Assembly (NCBI RefSeq): GCF_008728515.1
Contig: NC_044984.1
Location: 122,755,349 to 122,819,348, forward strand
Length of the DNA: 64,000 bases
Source of the DNA: Papio anubis
Lineage: Eukaryota > Chordata > Mammalia > Primates > Cercopithecidae
Direction of reading: 5' to 3'
Shown: in pieces, positions 1-10,344 of the stretch
Numbering within the stretch: the first letter of the stretch is position 1
Layout: every line of letters starts with the position of its first letter
Translations under genes and position numbers: made by a program
Notes under the pieces: model-generated
Told to the model about the DNA's origin: nothing
What the model saw: only the letters and a program-made list of their open reading frames with translations
Database searches by the model: none

Positions 1-615
1 CTGAGCAAGAATCAATAAATCGGTGATGGGGAAAATGAAAGAGGAGGACACGGCTTCGCCTTCCAAGACCTTAGGATATGTATTCATTTATTACTTGGGT
101 ACCAGAGCCTTATTGATGCCATGTGGGTTCAGGTTTCTCCTTATGGTTGTTAAAACAAAAGGAATCATTCTATCTACTTGCTGTTGAAGCAAATGGAAAC
201 TTATTATTCTTTAAAAAAAAAAAAAAAAAAGGATACTATGACAGCAGGGATACAAAATTTATCAGTAAAAATGGGCCCAAGTTTTAGTGTCTTCAGCACT
301 GTCTCAGGTTGTGCCTTGTATTTCCCTTCTTCCCTTTGATCTTTCATGGGGCAAGTTTAGAAGCAGATATTCTGATAGTAAAGCAATGCATAGTGACTGA
401 GCCTGATTCCAGAGTTTTCTTTATTCGGGATGAGGGAAAAAGGATTTTAATTGACTGTTTCTACAGAACTTCAGACCTGTCTCTTAAAATAACTCCTGAC
501 CACTTATTTACTGGTCAATTCAAGCAAATAATATGTGTGTTTATCCAATTAACAAAAAGCAAAAAGGGGTGGCGAAACACATCCTGAGCCTTAGGCATCA
601 GGAGAAGTTTGCACA
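1..615. other. Unique non-coding sequence with an A18 run
   Basis: No interspersed repeat is recognised here. An uninterrupted run of 18 A lies at 213-230, without an adjacent Alu or L1 body. The short open frames have no recognisable domain. Confidence 0.5.
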
Positions 616-705
616 TGGAACTGCTGTTCTCAATGTTGCTTGCTGCGTAGATTGCAGAAATGGAACTGCTGTTCTCAGTGTTGCTTGCTGCGTAGATTGC
701 AGAAA
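616..705. repeat. 45-bp tandem duplication, two near-identical copies
   Basis: Copy 1 is 616-660 and copy 2 is 661-705. They match at 44 of 45 positions, the single difference being A633 versus G678. The unit begins TGGAACTGCTG and ends GATTGCAGAAA. The near identity implies a young duplication or recent homogenisation. Because 45 is a multiple of three, one open frame repeats a 15-residue string, but nothing else suggests coding. Confidence 0.95.
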
Positions 706-776
706 TGGCGGCTGTTTTCTTCGCTCCTGCGAGGCTTGATGTTTTTCAGCTCTTACCATCAAAAGGTAGAGTCTTA

Positions 777-1140
777 TTTTTCTACCTCTTGCATGCAGCA
801 GGCCTTATGATTGTGTTGGCCAACAGGATGAGTTAGAAGTGGCATCATGGAAGTCATTTCTGAGCTCAGACCTCAGGAGGTTTTTGCACACTTCTGTCTT
901 TCTCTTGGAACCTTCCATGTTACCATGTGAACAAGCATAGGCGAAAGTATGGAATATGATAAATTACCAGGGAGGTCTTCCCAGTGAAGGCCATTCTTGA
1001 CCAACGAGACCCAACTAACCTGGTAGTTGGGACACATGTTTGATCCCAGCAGAACCCAGCATTGTGAGCTAAATTGATGGCTATTGTTTTAACCCAACCA
1101 AGTTTGGGGATGATTTGTTACATAACAGCTGACTAATACC
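777..1140 (+). mobile_element. Ancient MaLR-type solo LTR (MLT1-like), diverged
   Basis: The order of motifs matches an old LTR class: a 'ttggccaacaggatgag' segment, then 'tctcttggaaccttccat', then 'ccatgtgaacaagc', and a terminal 'gtttggggatgatttgttacataacagctgactaat'-type end. The last part corresponds to the 3' end of mammalian MLT1-type LTRs. It is strongly diverged and the family assignment is from memory. No internal retroviral sequence follows. Confidence 0.5.
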
Positions 1141-1330
1141 CTTGGTGTTACACAAGTTCGTGAGTCACAGAAAAGTAGATTGTCACTAAGTATTTTTGAA
1201 GAGATAAACACATCCTTTTAATTTATCTTTTATTGAGACATCTTATTTTCTCTTTACCTGAGAACAAATGTGGAATCGAGCTTCCCTACACATTCAGAAA
1301 TGGCATTTGTGTGTGCGTCACATAGAAAAT

Positions 1331-1368
1331 GTGTGCATGTGTGTGTGTGTGTGTGTGCGTGCGTGCAA
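1331..1368. repeat. (TG)n microsatellite
   Basis: A dinucleotide TG tract with a GC interruption near its 3' end (gtgtgcgtgcgtg). It lies just upstream of an Alu. Confidence 0.9.
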
Positions 1369-1400
1369 GTGCCTTCTCAGCTTTAAAAACAGCCTTTCAG

Positions 1401-1667
1401 GTCAGGCATGGTGGCTCATGCCTGTAATCCCAGCATTTTGGGAGGTTGAGGTGGGTGGATCACTTGAGGTCAGGAGTTCAAGACTAGCCTGGTCAATGTG
1501 GTGAATCCCCATCTCCACTAAAAATACAAAACATTAGCGGGGCATCTGTAATTCCAGCTACTCGGGAGGCTGAGGCAGGAGAATCGCTCGAACCCAGGAG
1601 GTGGTTTCAATGAGCCAAGATTATGCCACTGCACTCCAGCCTGGGTGACAGAGCAAGACTCCACCTC

Positions 1668-1706
<39 letters not shown>

Positions 1707-1750
1707 GAAAGAAAGAAGGGAAAAGAAGGGAAAAGAAAGGAAAAGAAAAG
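1401..1750 (+). mobile_element. Alu element, plus strand, with expanded GA-rich tail
   Basis: Starts with the A-box-like 'ggtcaggcatggtggctc' and contains both Alu arms, ending 'ctgggtgacagagcaagact'. A 10-bp target-site duplication, agcctttcag, is present at 1391-1400 and 1751-1760, which marks target-primed insertion. The right arm has lost some bases around 1545. The poly-A tail has turned into (GA)n followed by AAAGAAGG-type repeats at 1666-1750. The general sequence is AluS- or J-like. Confidence 0.93.
1666..1750. repeat. Purine-only microsatellite in Alu tail
   Basis: About 12 GA units are followed by AAAAGAAAGG-type repeats, giving 80 bases with only purines on this strand. It sits between the Alu body and the right target-site duplication, so it derives from the poly-A tail. 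Confidence 0.9.
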
Positions 1751-1760
1751 AGCCTTTCAG

Positions 1761-2171
1761 AATCACTGGATATAATCTATCTGGGGAGACACCATCCACA
1801 TATGTGAACAAATCTGGGAATATTTAAGTGCCAAATTCAGTAGTCCTGCCTCTGTGGTCACTTGGAACTGCATCCACTCAAAGAGCCCATAGCTCTGTAG
1901 GTTCAGAGGTGAATAAAGGTGCATCTGGCCAGTCCAGTTAGGAAAGGCTTTTTTGATGGGACAGGTTGGGTGGAAAGAAAGATTGGTTTGGATGCCATAG
2001 GGAGTTGGAAGGGTAGATTCTGACATGGCAATGACATGAACCAATATACAGAGGCTGGAGTTGCCATTGGCCATGGCTGACAGGAGGGGCGAGGAAAGGG
2101 TTGATTGCCATGGCTTCCTGTTGGGGAGAGATAGAAAATGGGGCTACTCCCATCCATTTCTTTCCACCGAC
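1761..2171. other. Unique sequence, nothing recognised
   Basis: No repeat, RNA gene or coding signature was recognised between the Alu at 1401 and the tetranucleotide repeat at 2172. Confidence 0.4.
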
Positions 2172-2201
2172 ATTGATTGATTGATTGATTGATTGATTGA
2201 T
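2172..2201. repeat. (TTGA)n tetranucleotide repeat
   Basis: About seven TTGA units immediately before a minus-strand Alu, in the position expected for its poly-T end. It probably grew from the Alu tail. Confidence 0.9.
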
Positions 2202-2431
2202 GCAGTCTCGCTCTGCCGCCCAGGCTGGAGTGCAGTGGCGTGATCTCGGCTCACTGCAAGCTCTGTCTCCCAGGTTCATGCCATTCTCCTGCCTCAGCCT
2301 CCCAAGTAGGTGGGACTACAGGCGCCTGCCACCACCTGGCTAATTTTTTGTATTTTTAGTAGAGACAGGGTTTCACCGTGCTAGCCAGGATGGTCTCAAT
2401 TTCCTGACCTCGTGAGCCACCGTGCCCGGCC
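2202..2431 (-). mobile_element. Alu, minus strand, with internal microhomology deletion
   Basis: Reads 'gcagtctcgctctgccgcccaggctggagtgc' through 'ccaggatggtctcaatttcctgacctcgtga', then jumps straight to 'gccaccgtgcccggcc'. The normal segment between the two gtga strings (the tccgcc...ctgggattacaggc portion) is missing. The 'gcaagctc' and 'ccaggatggtctca' features are AluY-like. A short degraded target-site duplication (tccaccgac/tccaccaac) flanks it. Confidence 0.9.
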
Positions 2432-2465
2432 TCCACCAACCTTTCTTTAAAAGCGTTGCATACTA

Positions 2466-2616
2466 GGCTGGGCTCAGTGGCTCACACCTGTAATCCTAGT
2501 GCTTTGGGAGGCAGAAGCAGGAGGATCACTTGAGGCCAGGAGTTCAGCCTCAGTAACACAGTAAGCCTCCGTCTCTACAATAATAACTATAATAATAATA
2601 ATAAATAATAATAATG
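2466..2616 (+). mobile_element. Alu left monomer or truncated old Alu
   Basis: 'ggctgggctcagtggctcacacctgtaatcc' is followed by 'aggaggatcacttgaggccaggagttc', 'ccgtctctacaa' and an ATA-rich tail ((AAT)n at 2578-2615). Only the left arm is present, so this is a free left Alu monomer or a truncated AluJ. Confidence 0.8.
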
Positions 2617-2627
2617 AATTAGTTAAA

Positions 2628-2654
2628 GACCCCCGACTTTAACTAGTCGGGGTC
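2628..2654. repeat. 10-bp inverted repeat (quasi-palindrome)
   Basis: GACCCCCGACT (2628-2638) and AGTCGGGGTC (2645-2654) pair over ten bases with one bulged C and a 6-base loop TTAACT. TAGTTAAAG occurs on both sides and CCCGACTTTAA recurs at about 2673, giving an interlocked set of direct and inverted repeats. Confidence 0.9.
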
Positions 2655-2689
2655 TAGTTAAAGGGGCTAGATCCCGACTTTAAACAGAA

Positions 2690-5600
2690 AGGATTGCATG
2701 TGATATCTCAGTCTGAAGAGTGAGAGTTTTATTTGTAAGGAGAAAGAGCCTTAACATTTTAATTATCTTGATACTACGCCCATCTTGGCAGTTAATCTGT
2801 CTCCCCCAAATTGCTCAAGAGCTGGAAGGCCTGAATCCCGACCTCAGTACCAAGCCTGAGAACTCAATCCATTCTCTAAATGTGAAGTTTCCACCGAACT
2901 TTAGATGATTCTGCGGCTTTGTGTTGTGGTTTTGTGGCTTTTTTTTTTTTTTTTCATTTGAAATTAAATTATCTGGAATGACAAAACCACAGCTGTTAAA
3001 CAGTGGGCATTAGATGACATTTAAACATCATTATCTTATGCTCTAATGGAAGAATTGGCTCGTGATTAAAAACGAGACCTCCTGGCAGCAGCAATCTAAA
3101 GAATTGCCATTTGCAAATCGCCTATTTTAAGAAGACCCCTGAATCTATTACTTGGTATTTTCAGAGAAAATGGAACACTAGCTTTATCTGCATCTGGATT
3201 TTTGAAGATGGTACTGATTGCTGGCAGACCTCTCCAGCATGATCCTAATGGTTTGGTGCCTGCCTGTGTAGACGATGCCTAGAACTGACCGTAGCCTGGT
3301 GATATTTACAATTATAAATGGACTTTTATTTTAGAGATTATCTCAAGGAGTCAGTAATCCATTTTCAGGGCTTGAGACTTAATTTAGGCTTTTAAAATCT
3401 CTGATTGTATGCTGTTAATGAAGTCAGTCTGAGTCTGTATTCATCCTGATAGTGCTGGGTTTGACACCAATGACGCTAGATTTTATTTTCCAAACAGGTA
3501 TGCAGATTTTTCTTCCCAAGAAAGACTTCAATTCGAGTGACTTCAGGTTAAAACATTGTGATGTGAACACTTCAGCATGGAAAACACCCCTTTACCCTGT
3601 GAAGAAATTCTAACTTACAATTTGGGGTTTCTATTTTCTCCTTTGTAATGTTATTTTTAGAAGACTAAAGGCTAATGAATGTTTGAGGTGTAATGTTTAT
3701 GGGACAGCGGGATTTCTGTGGCAGGTATCTATTTAGTTATTTTTAGTGTCCTGTTTTTTGAAGACTTCAAGAAGAGCATATAAAAGGAAGAGACCTTTGT
3801 CGTCCACTTCCACTGTAGCGCACTTTCCCATCTATCAGTGGGATTACTGCTAGGGTTTTGGAGAAAATGAAAAATGGAAGAATCAGTGATGATTCTCCAA
3901 AGTAAATTATTGCTGAAATGTGAGATAGGTTATTGTCCTCTCGTTGGCATGGTGGGATAATCCTGGACGTATGTTAGCATGGTTAGCCACTGAGTGAACT
4001 GGCATTCTTTAGCTGTAAGGAAAATGTGAGCCCTAGCTGAGGAGGATATGCACTGGTCCTTCAGGTTAAGAAGGTGGCGGAAACCCCTGAACTATTATTG
4101 AAGGAATCAGAGAAAGGAGCTACATGAAGCCTTTCACCATTGCTGGACGGAATAACCTCCTTCTTTCTGGCATCCTTAAGGTTCTGAGTCTTTGGCAAGA
4201 GTTCAGTTTCCCAGGGTTAGTTCACATACCCACCCCTGGTTATATGGCACCGTAAGAGGCAAGGAGCTTCTAGAAACCTTATCACCTGGTTTCATAGACT
4301 TACTCTCCCTCTTAGACTGGACATAACTGGGGGAGAAGTACTAGCTTCTTCTGTCCCCAAAGTGGGGTGTTATCATCAAGGGAGAAAGGATGTTGAGTTG
4401 TCAAAATATACAAATACTCAACTGGAAGTCAAAATGTGTCCTAGAAATTCAGCAATATCTAAGTGAAGACATTCAGAGCCGTCTGCACATAAAACTGTAA
4501 GCGCCAGCTCTCTGGATTTGAAAAAAAAAAAAAATAGGAAAAAAACAGCAAAGCTATTAAGGACCCATATTTTAATATGCGTTATTACATTTCACAATTG
4601 TTTTGCAGGATAAATTTCTATCAGGTGACATGAAAATGAGGCCAGATATTTTCATAATCTCTTGTGACCCAAATGTATTATGAATTCCTTCATCTAGTTT
4701 TAATATAACTCTAAATTATTCCTCGATGTCTATTAATAATTAAGGAAAGCAAAAACTGTATTATCTCTTTAATAGCATTTTGAATTTTTACTTTCTTTTT
4801 GTAATAGATGTTCCCAGTACATTTCTTGCTATGTCAGTATTCTTAAGAACTTCAAGTCACCGTACTGCATGACTCTTATACCCTCAGTTTATGAGTCCTG
4901 CTGTTGAATGGCAATGGGTCCCCCACTCCCACCAGTCTCTTCACCCCAAGAAGTCACTGCCCTCCTTGCAATGGGCCAGCACTCTGCTTTACTTTAGGGA
5001 AGCTGCCCCTCCCTGACTCTTAGTCCCTTAGAGTGAGGTTCCTTCCCCAGGCCTGTCCAATGAGCGTGGTACATTCCATGGGAATGAGAGGCTCAGAGCT
5101 GGGCAAATATTCAAAGTGGGGCCATTCAGAGGCAAGGAATGTCTGTCCTTGGACTTTATCTGCAACAATTAGGAAACATTGCTTCTCTTTTCACCTGGGT
5201 TGTGCGTCCTGGAGCTACAGGTGGCCGTCTTTCTAAAACATGAAGCCTATGCCGATGGAAGCAGCCTATGATTCTAATGGCATCACCTCAGCTCCTAAAT
5301 CCAGTCTCTTTGGGACCCAGACCTTTCCCTGGACTTCCCATTGTAGGAGTCCATAACAGTCTGTTTTATACTTAAGCCTCAACGAGGTTTTTAAAATTAT
5401 TATTTTTTGTTACTGAATCTTATCAAACATATCACTCTTGGCCAGGTTTTTTTTTTTTTCTTTTTTTTTTCTAGGGACTCAGATTCTAGAAATGCATTTC
5501 TTGTTCCACATTCTGGAAACACATTGTGTTGCACAGCCAATGGTATTTAGGAAGGGAATTAACCCTACCGCAGGGGCCAGTGCACAACAGAGAAACTAGA
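2690..5600. other. About 2.9 kb repeat-poor unique sequence
   Basis: Apart from homopolymer runs (T at 2939-2954, A14 at 4521-4534, two T runs at 5447-5470) no interspersed repeat is recognised, which is unusual in this window. AT-rich blocks near 3000-3480 contain a POU-like palindrome ATTTGCAAAT (3109-3118) and many TAAT cores. Possible old conserved non-coding DNA; no exon evidence. Confidence 0.4.
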
Positions 5601-5604
5601 ACCG

Positions 5605-5662
5605 TGTCCAGCACGTTGCAGACACTCAAGAAACCTTTGCTGAGTGAATGGGGGAATGTTTG
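5605..5662. mobile_element. Short L2/MIR-like remnant
   Basis: 'ccgtgtccagcacgttgcagacactcaag' followed by 'gctgagtgaatg' resembles the 'tgcctggcacatagtaggtgctcaataaat' motif shared by L2 (minus strand) and MIR (plus strand). It is too short to assign family or strand safely. Confidence 0.4.
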
Positions 5663-6324
5663 CAAGTCTCCCTTAGCGCTTCCTTGGGAGAGAGCTGTAC
5701 TGTCTTCAGGAGCAATTCCTTAGGCTGGAGAAACTCTTCCAGGTGGGGATGAGCTGCAGGTCCACTGGGGCTGGGGCAGGAAGAACCTGTTGTTGGCCAG
5801 CCACTGTCATCTTCTGGGGGGAGCTGGCCTTTATGAAGCGTCAGTGAGCACCGTGCACAAGGCTGGGGGTTTGCTCCGCTGGTCAACTCCGCAGCAGGAG
5901 ACGCGAGAAATCTTCCGGTCCCATCACCTGGTGCTGAGGCTCTTCTTTCCTGTGAACTAATTAGCTCTCAGGTTCAATTACCTTGTCTCCCTTGGTTTCC
6001 ACAGAGGGAAATGGTATTTTAAAAACGTGACGGAAGGCATTTTCTTCCACTGGTGGTAACAGGGATAATTGTCATTGCTCTGCTGGGATGAGGGGGTCTT
6101 TGGGGATATTTGGGGTATCTGTGATGACAGAAAGTAGAGGAGACAATTCGGGGGAGGGGTGGGGATCAAGGTCCTCACTCAAGCAGAAAAAAGGACCTTT
6201 CAGTGATCTCCCATGATGGCACTGCTGAGCCCCAGCCGAGACCTGGCGAGGCGCGGGTGGATGGAAAGGAGGCAGGTTCAGAGTAAAGCCATCTTGTTTT
6301 GTTTCAGGAATGAGAAGCCAAAAT
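5663..6324. other. Unique sequence, nothing recognised
   Basis: Moderately GC-rich with no recognised repeat. The open frames on both strands are proline- and serine-rich, without domains. Confidence 0.4.
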
Positions 6325-6450
6325 AAAAGAGAAGGATTCAAATCTTGCTTTTTCTCTTCTTAACTCTGTGACATTTGGCAAATCACCTATTCTCACAGAT
6401 TCTCAGGATCTTCTTTGTGAACTTCAAATGTTTAGCACACAATAAACACC
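6325..6450 (+). mobile_element. MIR element, plus strand
   Basis: 'ggattcaaatcttgctttttctcttcttaactctgtgacatttggcaaatcac' parallels the MIR core (gggttcgaatcccggctctgccac...tgtgaccttgggcaagt). 'agcacacaataaacacc' follows at the distance expected for the 3' region. Confidence 0.6.
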
Positions 6451-6454
6451 AACA

Positions 6455-6813
6455 CGTGCATTTTTTAAAAACTGAGGTGCAATTCTCATCACATACAGTT
6501 AAGCATTTTGAAGTGTACAGTTCAGTGGTATTAAGTGCATTCACAATGTTGTGCAACCATCACATCGCTCTAGTTTAAAAACATTTCCATCACCCCAGAA
6601 GAACACCCCATACCCATTAATCTGTCACTTTCCATTCCCTTTTCCCCCAGCCCCTGGCAACCAGGACCCTACCATCAGTCTCTGTGGGTTAACCTGTTCT
6701 GGAAATTCACATAAATGGAATCCTACAGTGTGTGACCTCTCTGTCTGGCTTCTCTCACTCAGCATCACTTCTTTAGTTTCATATGTGCTATAAAATATAT
6801 CATCTCTTCATTC
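6455..6813 (-). mobile_element. L1M 3' end, minus strand (part 1)
   Basis: 'gtgcaattctcatcacatacagttaagcattttgaagtgtacagttcagtggta', 'ttgtgcaaccatcac', 'cagcccctggcaacca' and 'tctggaaattcacataaatggaatcctacag' are the classic reverse complement of a mammalian-wide L1 3' UTR and 3' ORF2 end. It is interrupted by an Alu and resumes at 7112. Confidence 0.85.
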
Positions 6814-7111
6814 TTTTTTTTTTTCTGAGATGGAGTCTCACTGTGTCACCCAGGCTGGAGTGCAGTGGCGCAGCCTCAACTCACTGCAACCTCCTCCACC
6901 TCATGGCTTCAAGCAATTCTCCTGCCTCAGCCTCCTGAGTAGCTGGGATTACAGGTGCCCACCACCAAGCCTGGCTAATTTTTGTATTTTTAGTAGAGAC
7001 AGGGTTTCACCATGTTAGTCGGGCTGGTCTCAAATTCCTGACCTCAGGTGATCCTCCCACCTTGGCCTCCCAAAGTGCTGGGATTACAGGTGTGAGCCAC
7101 CACACCCAGCC
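6814..7111 (-). mobile_element. AluS, minus strand, with 11-bp TSD
   Basis: Complete dimeric Alu from the T-run at 6814 to 'gagccaccacacccagc'. The 11-bp duplication tctcttcattc is at 6803-6813 and 7112-7122. It is inserted into the minus-strand L1M, so it is younger than that element. Confidence 0.95.
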
Positions 7112-7275
7112 TCTCTTCATTCCTTTTCAGGGCTGGATAATATTTCGTTGTACAGATAGACCACTACCTTTTGACTATGCAAACCTTTGACTAATCAAGA
7201 GGTTGATTCTACCCTTTGACTATTGTGAATAATGCTGCCGTGAACCTTCATGTATGAGTCTTTACATTTTGAGAA
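7112..7275 (-). mobile_element. L1M 3' end, minus strand (part 2)
   Basis: Continuation of the L1 split by the Alu: 'ggctggataatatttcgttgtacagatagacc' and 'gactattgtgaataatgctgccgtgaacc' match the usual reverse L1 order (ggctgaataatattccattgta ... aatgctgctatgaac). Confidence 0.8.
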
Positions 7276-7334
7276 TGGTGATGATAAATACAATGATTAT
7301 TTATGGTAATTAAATACTATTAAATGATATTATC

Positions 7335-7391
7335 AAAGGATGAAGATAGAGAGTGGATTGGTGGTTACCAGAGGCCAAGAAGGATAATGGG
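7335..7391 (+). mobile_element. L1MA-type 3' UTR, plus strand (part 1)
   Basis: 'gagtggattggtggttaccagaggccaagaagg' matches the L1MA-type 3' UTR 'ggtggttaccagaggctggg'. It is interrupted after 7391 by a MaLR LTR and resumes at 7786. Confidence 0.7.
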
Positions 7392-7785
7392 TGTATTAGT
7401 CTGTTCTATTGCTATAAAGAAATACCTGAGGCTGGGTAATTTATAAGAAAAGAGGCTTAATTGGCTCATGGTTCTGCAGGCTGTACAGGAAGCATGGCAT
7501 TGACATCTGCTTGACTTCTGGTAAAGCCTTATGGAGCTTCCAGTCGTGGCAGAAAGTGAAGGAGCAAGCGAGAGAGTGGCGTAGGGGGGTTGCCATACAC
7601 GATTACACCACCTCCCATGAACTCAGAGTGAGAACCCGTTCATCACCAAGGAGATGGTCCAAGCCATTCATGAGGGATCCACCCCCATAATCCAGACACC
7701 TCCCACCAGCCCCCACCTCCGATTCTGGGGATCCCATTTCAACATGATATTTGGGTGAGGACAGACATGCAAGCTATATCTACCA
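7392..7785 (-). mobile_element. MST-type MaLR solo LTR, minus strand
   Basis: Begins TGTATTAGTCTGTTCT and includes 'aaatacctgaggctgggtaatttataagaaaagaggc', 'ctgtacaggaagcatgg', 'gtgagaacccgttcatcaccaagg' and 'catttcaacatgatatttgg', the reverse complement of MST/MLT1A-class LTRs. The flanks atggg (7387-7391) and gtggg (7786-7790) are a likely 5-bp target duplication with one change. No internal sequence. Confidence 0.85.
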
Positions 7786-8100
7786 GTGGGGATGGATAGA
7801 AGTTGATTAATGAGTACAAACATATGGTTGGATAGAGGAAATAAGACCCTGCGTTAGATAGATCAGCAAGGCAATTATAGTTTACAGTACTGTGTTTCAA
7901 AATATAGAGAAGAGAAGAATTTGAATGTTCCCAGAATAAAGAAAAGATGAGTATTTAAGATGATGGAGATCCCAAGTACACTGATTTGATCTTTACAAAT
8001 TATATGGGTGTATTAAGTTATCACATGTACCCTGCAACTATGTATATCTATCATCTATCAATGTAAAAAAATTAAACTACAAAATTAAAACTACAAATTA
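7786..8100 (+). mobile_element. L1MA-type 3' UTR, plus strand (part 2)
   Basis: 'gtggggatggatagaagttgattaatgagtacaaacatatgg', 'aataagaccctgcgttagatagatcagcaaggcaattatag', 'tatcacatgtaccctgcaactatgtat' and the final 'aaaaaaattaaac' follow the order of the L1MA/L1MB 3' UTR to its poly-A end. Confidence 0.8.
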
Positions 8101-9186
8101 TATTATCAAATACTATTAACTGTTAACACTATTATTCAAATGAATACTAGTTATAATAATAAGCGTGTGACTTGTCACAGAGCTGATTAGTCAGACCTAG
8201 ACGCAGAAGTCTGCACACTCCTTTACCCTCTCCACATCTTCCGGGAGCTCTCACTGACGGTCTCAAACATTCTGACAAGACCAGATCCGTACTTCTTTCT
8301 AGCCACCGCTTATTAACTCGGCTAAGCTGGATCCAAAGGTTGCACGCAGCATCGCCTCACTTCTGTGACCATCCTCCTGTTACTCGCTGTAATTATGGAA
8401 TTGTGAAGTGTCACCCACTCAGGAAGCCAGAAGCCTCTTTCTCATTGAGTGTGCACCGCAGGGGACAGATGCTGTGGCCCTAGATGAGAGGGACACAGCA
8501 GGCTCTGGTCGGGAGGGGACCCGCTTCTCTGCCTCTATTCTCTACTTTTGTTGTTTAAAGGTAAAAGTCCGAAAATGTTGCCATAGTGACAGCACCAAAT
8601 GTTGATCAAGCCCATTAGATTTGCCCAGAGGTGCGTTTAACTCACCCACAGTACTTTCAGAGCAATTCTTTGTTCCTTCTCTCCTTTGTGCAAGAAACGT
8701 GGCACCCCCGCCGGAACCTGGTGCCCCACAGGCTGTGGTGTGGCCATCCGCAAATGGCGACTCACTTCACGTCGGTCCTGGCTCCCCACACTGCCTGCTC
8801 AAACCTTTTTGTCAAGCACGGGCCAGCGAGGCCCCACCTCTTCCCTGTGTCCACCGTCCACATCATTCCCTCAGCCTCTCCTGACCGTCTCTACGTGGTA
8901 TTTTTCCAGGCTGTCATTGATGGTACAGGGGTGATGGCAAGGGACGACTCAAATTCAGAAGCTGAGTCATATCCTCTGCTTATCTCAGATTGGGTTCATC
9001 AGGATGCTGAGTGGTGACAGAAACCCAACTTCCAGCTTCACTGAAAGGGACCCTGGAGCGGGGCTGACTTGGTTTGCAAAGTCCGGCGGTGGAGACTCTT
9101 CAGGGCAGCTGGTTGGAGGTGCCCTAAGGATAACATTGAGAACCTTCCCTCCCTCAGTTCTGCTTTCTTCTGGGGTGCCTTCTGTG
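8101..9186. other. Unique sequence, nothing recognised
   Basis: An AT-rich start (8100-8160) gives way to more GC-rich DNA. Open frames between 8400 and 9300 overlap in several frames on both strands and have no domain, so they look like chance frames. Confidence 0.4.
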
Positions 9187-9329
9187 GGTGTGAATAGTGT
9201 TCTCCCCAAATCTCATGTCCACCCTGAACCACAGAATGTGACCTCATTTGGAAATAGGGTCTTTGTAGATGGAGTCAGTTATGATGAAATCATACTGGAT
9301 TAGGGTGCCTCCCAAATCCAATGACTGGT
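9187..9329 (+). mobile_element. MLT1 LTR, plus strand (part 1)
   Basis: 'gtgttctccccaaatctcatgtcc', 'gaatgtgacctcatttggaaatagggtctttg' and 'gatgaaatcatactggattagggtgcctcccaaatccaatgactgg' match the 5' half of MLT1 LTRs. It is split by an Alu, with tgactggt repeated on both sides. Confidence 0.88.
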
Positions 9330-9565
9330 GGGTTTGGTTTTCTTGTTGTTGTTGTTGTTTGTTTGTTTGTGTGAGACAAGGTCTTGCTCTGTTGCCCAGA
9401 CTGGAGTGTGGTGGCACAATTGGTTCACTGCAGCCCCAACCTCCCAGGCTCAGGTGATCCTCCCACCTCAGCCTCCTGCATAGCTGGGTCTACAACCGCC
9501 CACCACCACACCTGGCTGATTTTTGTATGTTTCGTGGAGATGGGGTTTCACCATATGGCCCAGGG
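9330..9565 (-). mobile_element. AluJ-like, minus strand, truncated
   Basis: A (TTG)n/(TTTG)n tail precedes 'gagacaaggtcttgctctgttgcccagactggagtg'; the element stops after 'ggggtttcaccatatggcccagg', so the Alu 5' end is missing. The duplication tgactggt at 9322-9329 and 9566-9573 shows insertion into the MLT1. Confidence 0.9.
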
Positions 9566-9860
9566 TGACTGGTATCTTTTACGGGAAGGCAGAGGGAGAT
9601 GTGGACACAGAGGCACACGGCATAGAAGGTGATGTAGCAATGGAGGCAGACATTGGAGGGACACAGTTACATGCTAAGGAGCACCAAGAATTTCCAACAG
9701 CCATCAGGAACTGGGAGACTCATGAAATAGACTCGCCCTGAGAGCCTCCAGGAGAGTCCAACCCTACCGACACCTTGATTTCAGACTTCTGGCCTCCAGA
9801 ACGGTGAGGATAAAGTTCTCTCCCAGTTTGTGCTAATTTATGATGGCAGCTCTGGGAAAG
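9566..9860 (+). mobile_element. MLT1 LTR, plus strand (part 2)
   Basis: Continues with 'tatcttttacgggaaggcagagggagatgtggacacagaggcacacgg', 'ccaacagccatcaggaactgggagac', 'ccctaccgacaccttgatttcagacttctggcctccagaac' and a poorly preserved 'gataaagttctc...gtttgtgctaatttatgatggcagctctgg' terminus. Order and spacing fit MLT1. Confidence 0.88.
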
Positions 9861-10344
9861 AATGCACTTTCATTCGCAGGCTGATCCTCACCCAGTGAAA
9901 TCAACGATGGCTTCCAGCTGCACGCGGCTCGCCTCCCGCACACGGGCTCCGGAGGAGGGGCGCTTTCTTGCCTTGTATGTGTGTTTCCCCAGTGGAGGGA
10001 CTACCCAGGCTGCAGGGAAAGCCCCACTCCTCAACCCGCTCCACCCTCCCTCTCCTCATGGAAGGAAGCGGGGCTTAGTGACGGAGAGGCAACGTAGCAA
10101 GCTTAGCCCAAGCTGTTGCTTCCTCTGGCAGCCTCTGGCCTGCAAGGAGGGTGTCTTCTCATCTTCTCTGGGTTGGGAAGGCAGGCTCAGGGGTTGGAGA
10201 GGTGGGTGTAACCCACAGGGCAGCACAGAGCCAGGCCTTCTGGACTCACCCTTATGAAGCCACATCTCCAGGGATCCACTTTGTCAGTGTCAGAGCGGAT
10301 GTTTTCATCTCTGCTATCTACCTCCTGCACATATGATAGGACAT
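9861..10344. other. GC-rich unique sequence
   Basis: Contains several CpGs around 9915-9965 (gcacgcggctcgcctcccgc) but is too short to call a CpG island. No exon boundary or recognised repeat. Confidence 0.35.

Noticed and set aside
3776..3792. TATA-box-like catataaaaggaag
   Set aside because: No initiator, CpG context, transcript or coding region follows. An isolated AT-rich match is expected by chance.
9915..9965. Short CpG cluster
   Set aside because: Only about 50 bp, far below CpG-island length, and bordered by an MLT1.
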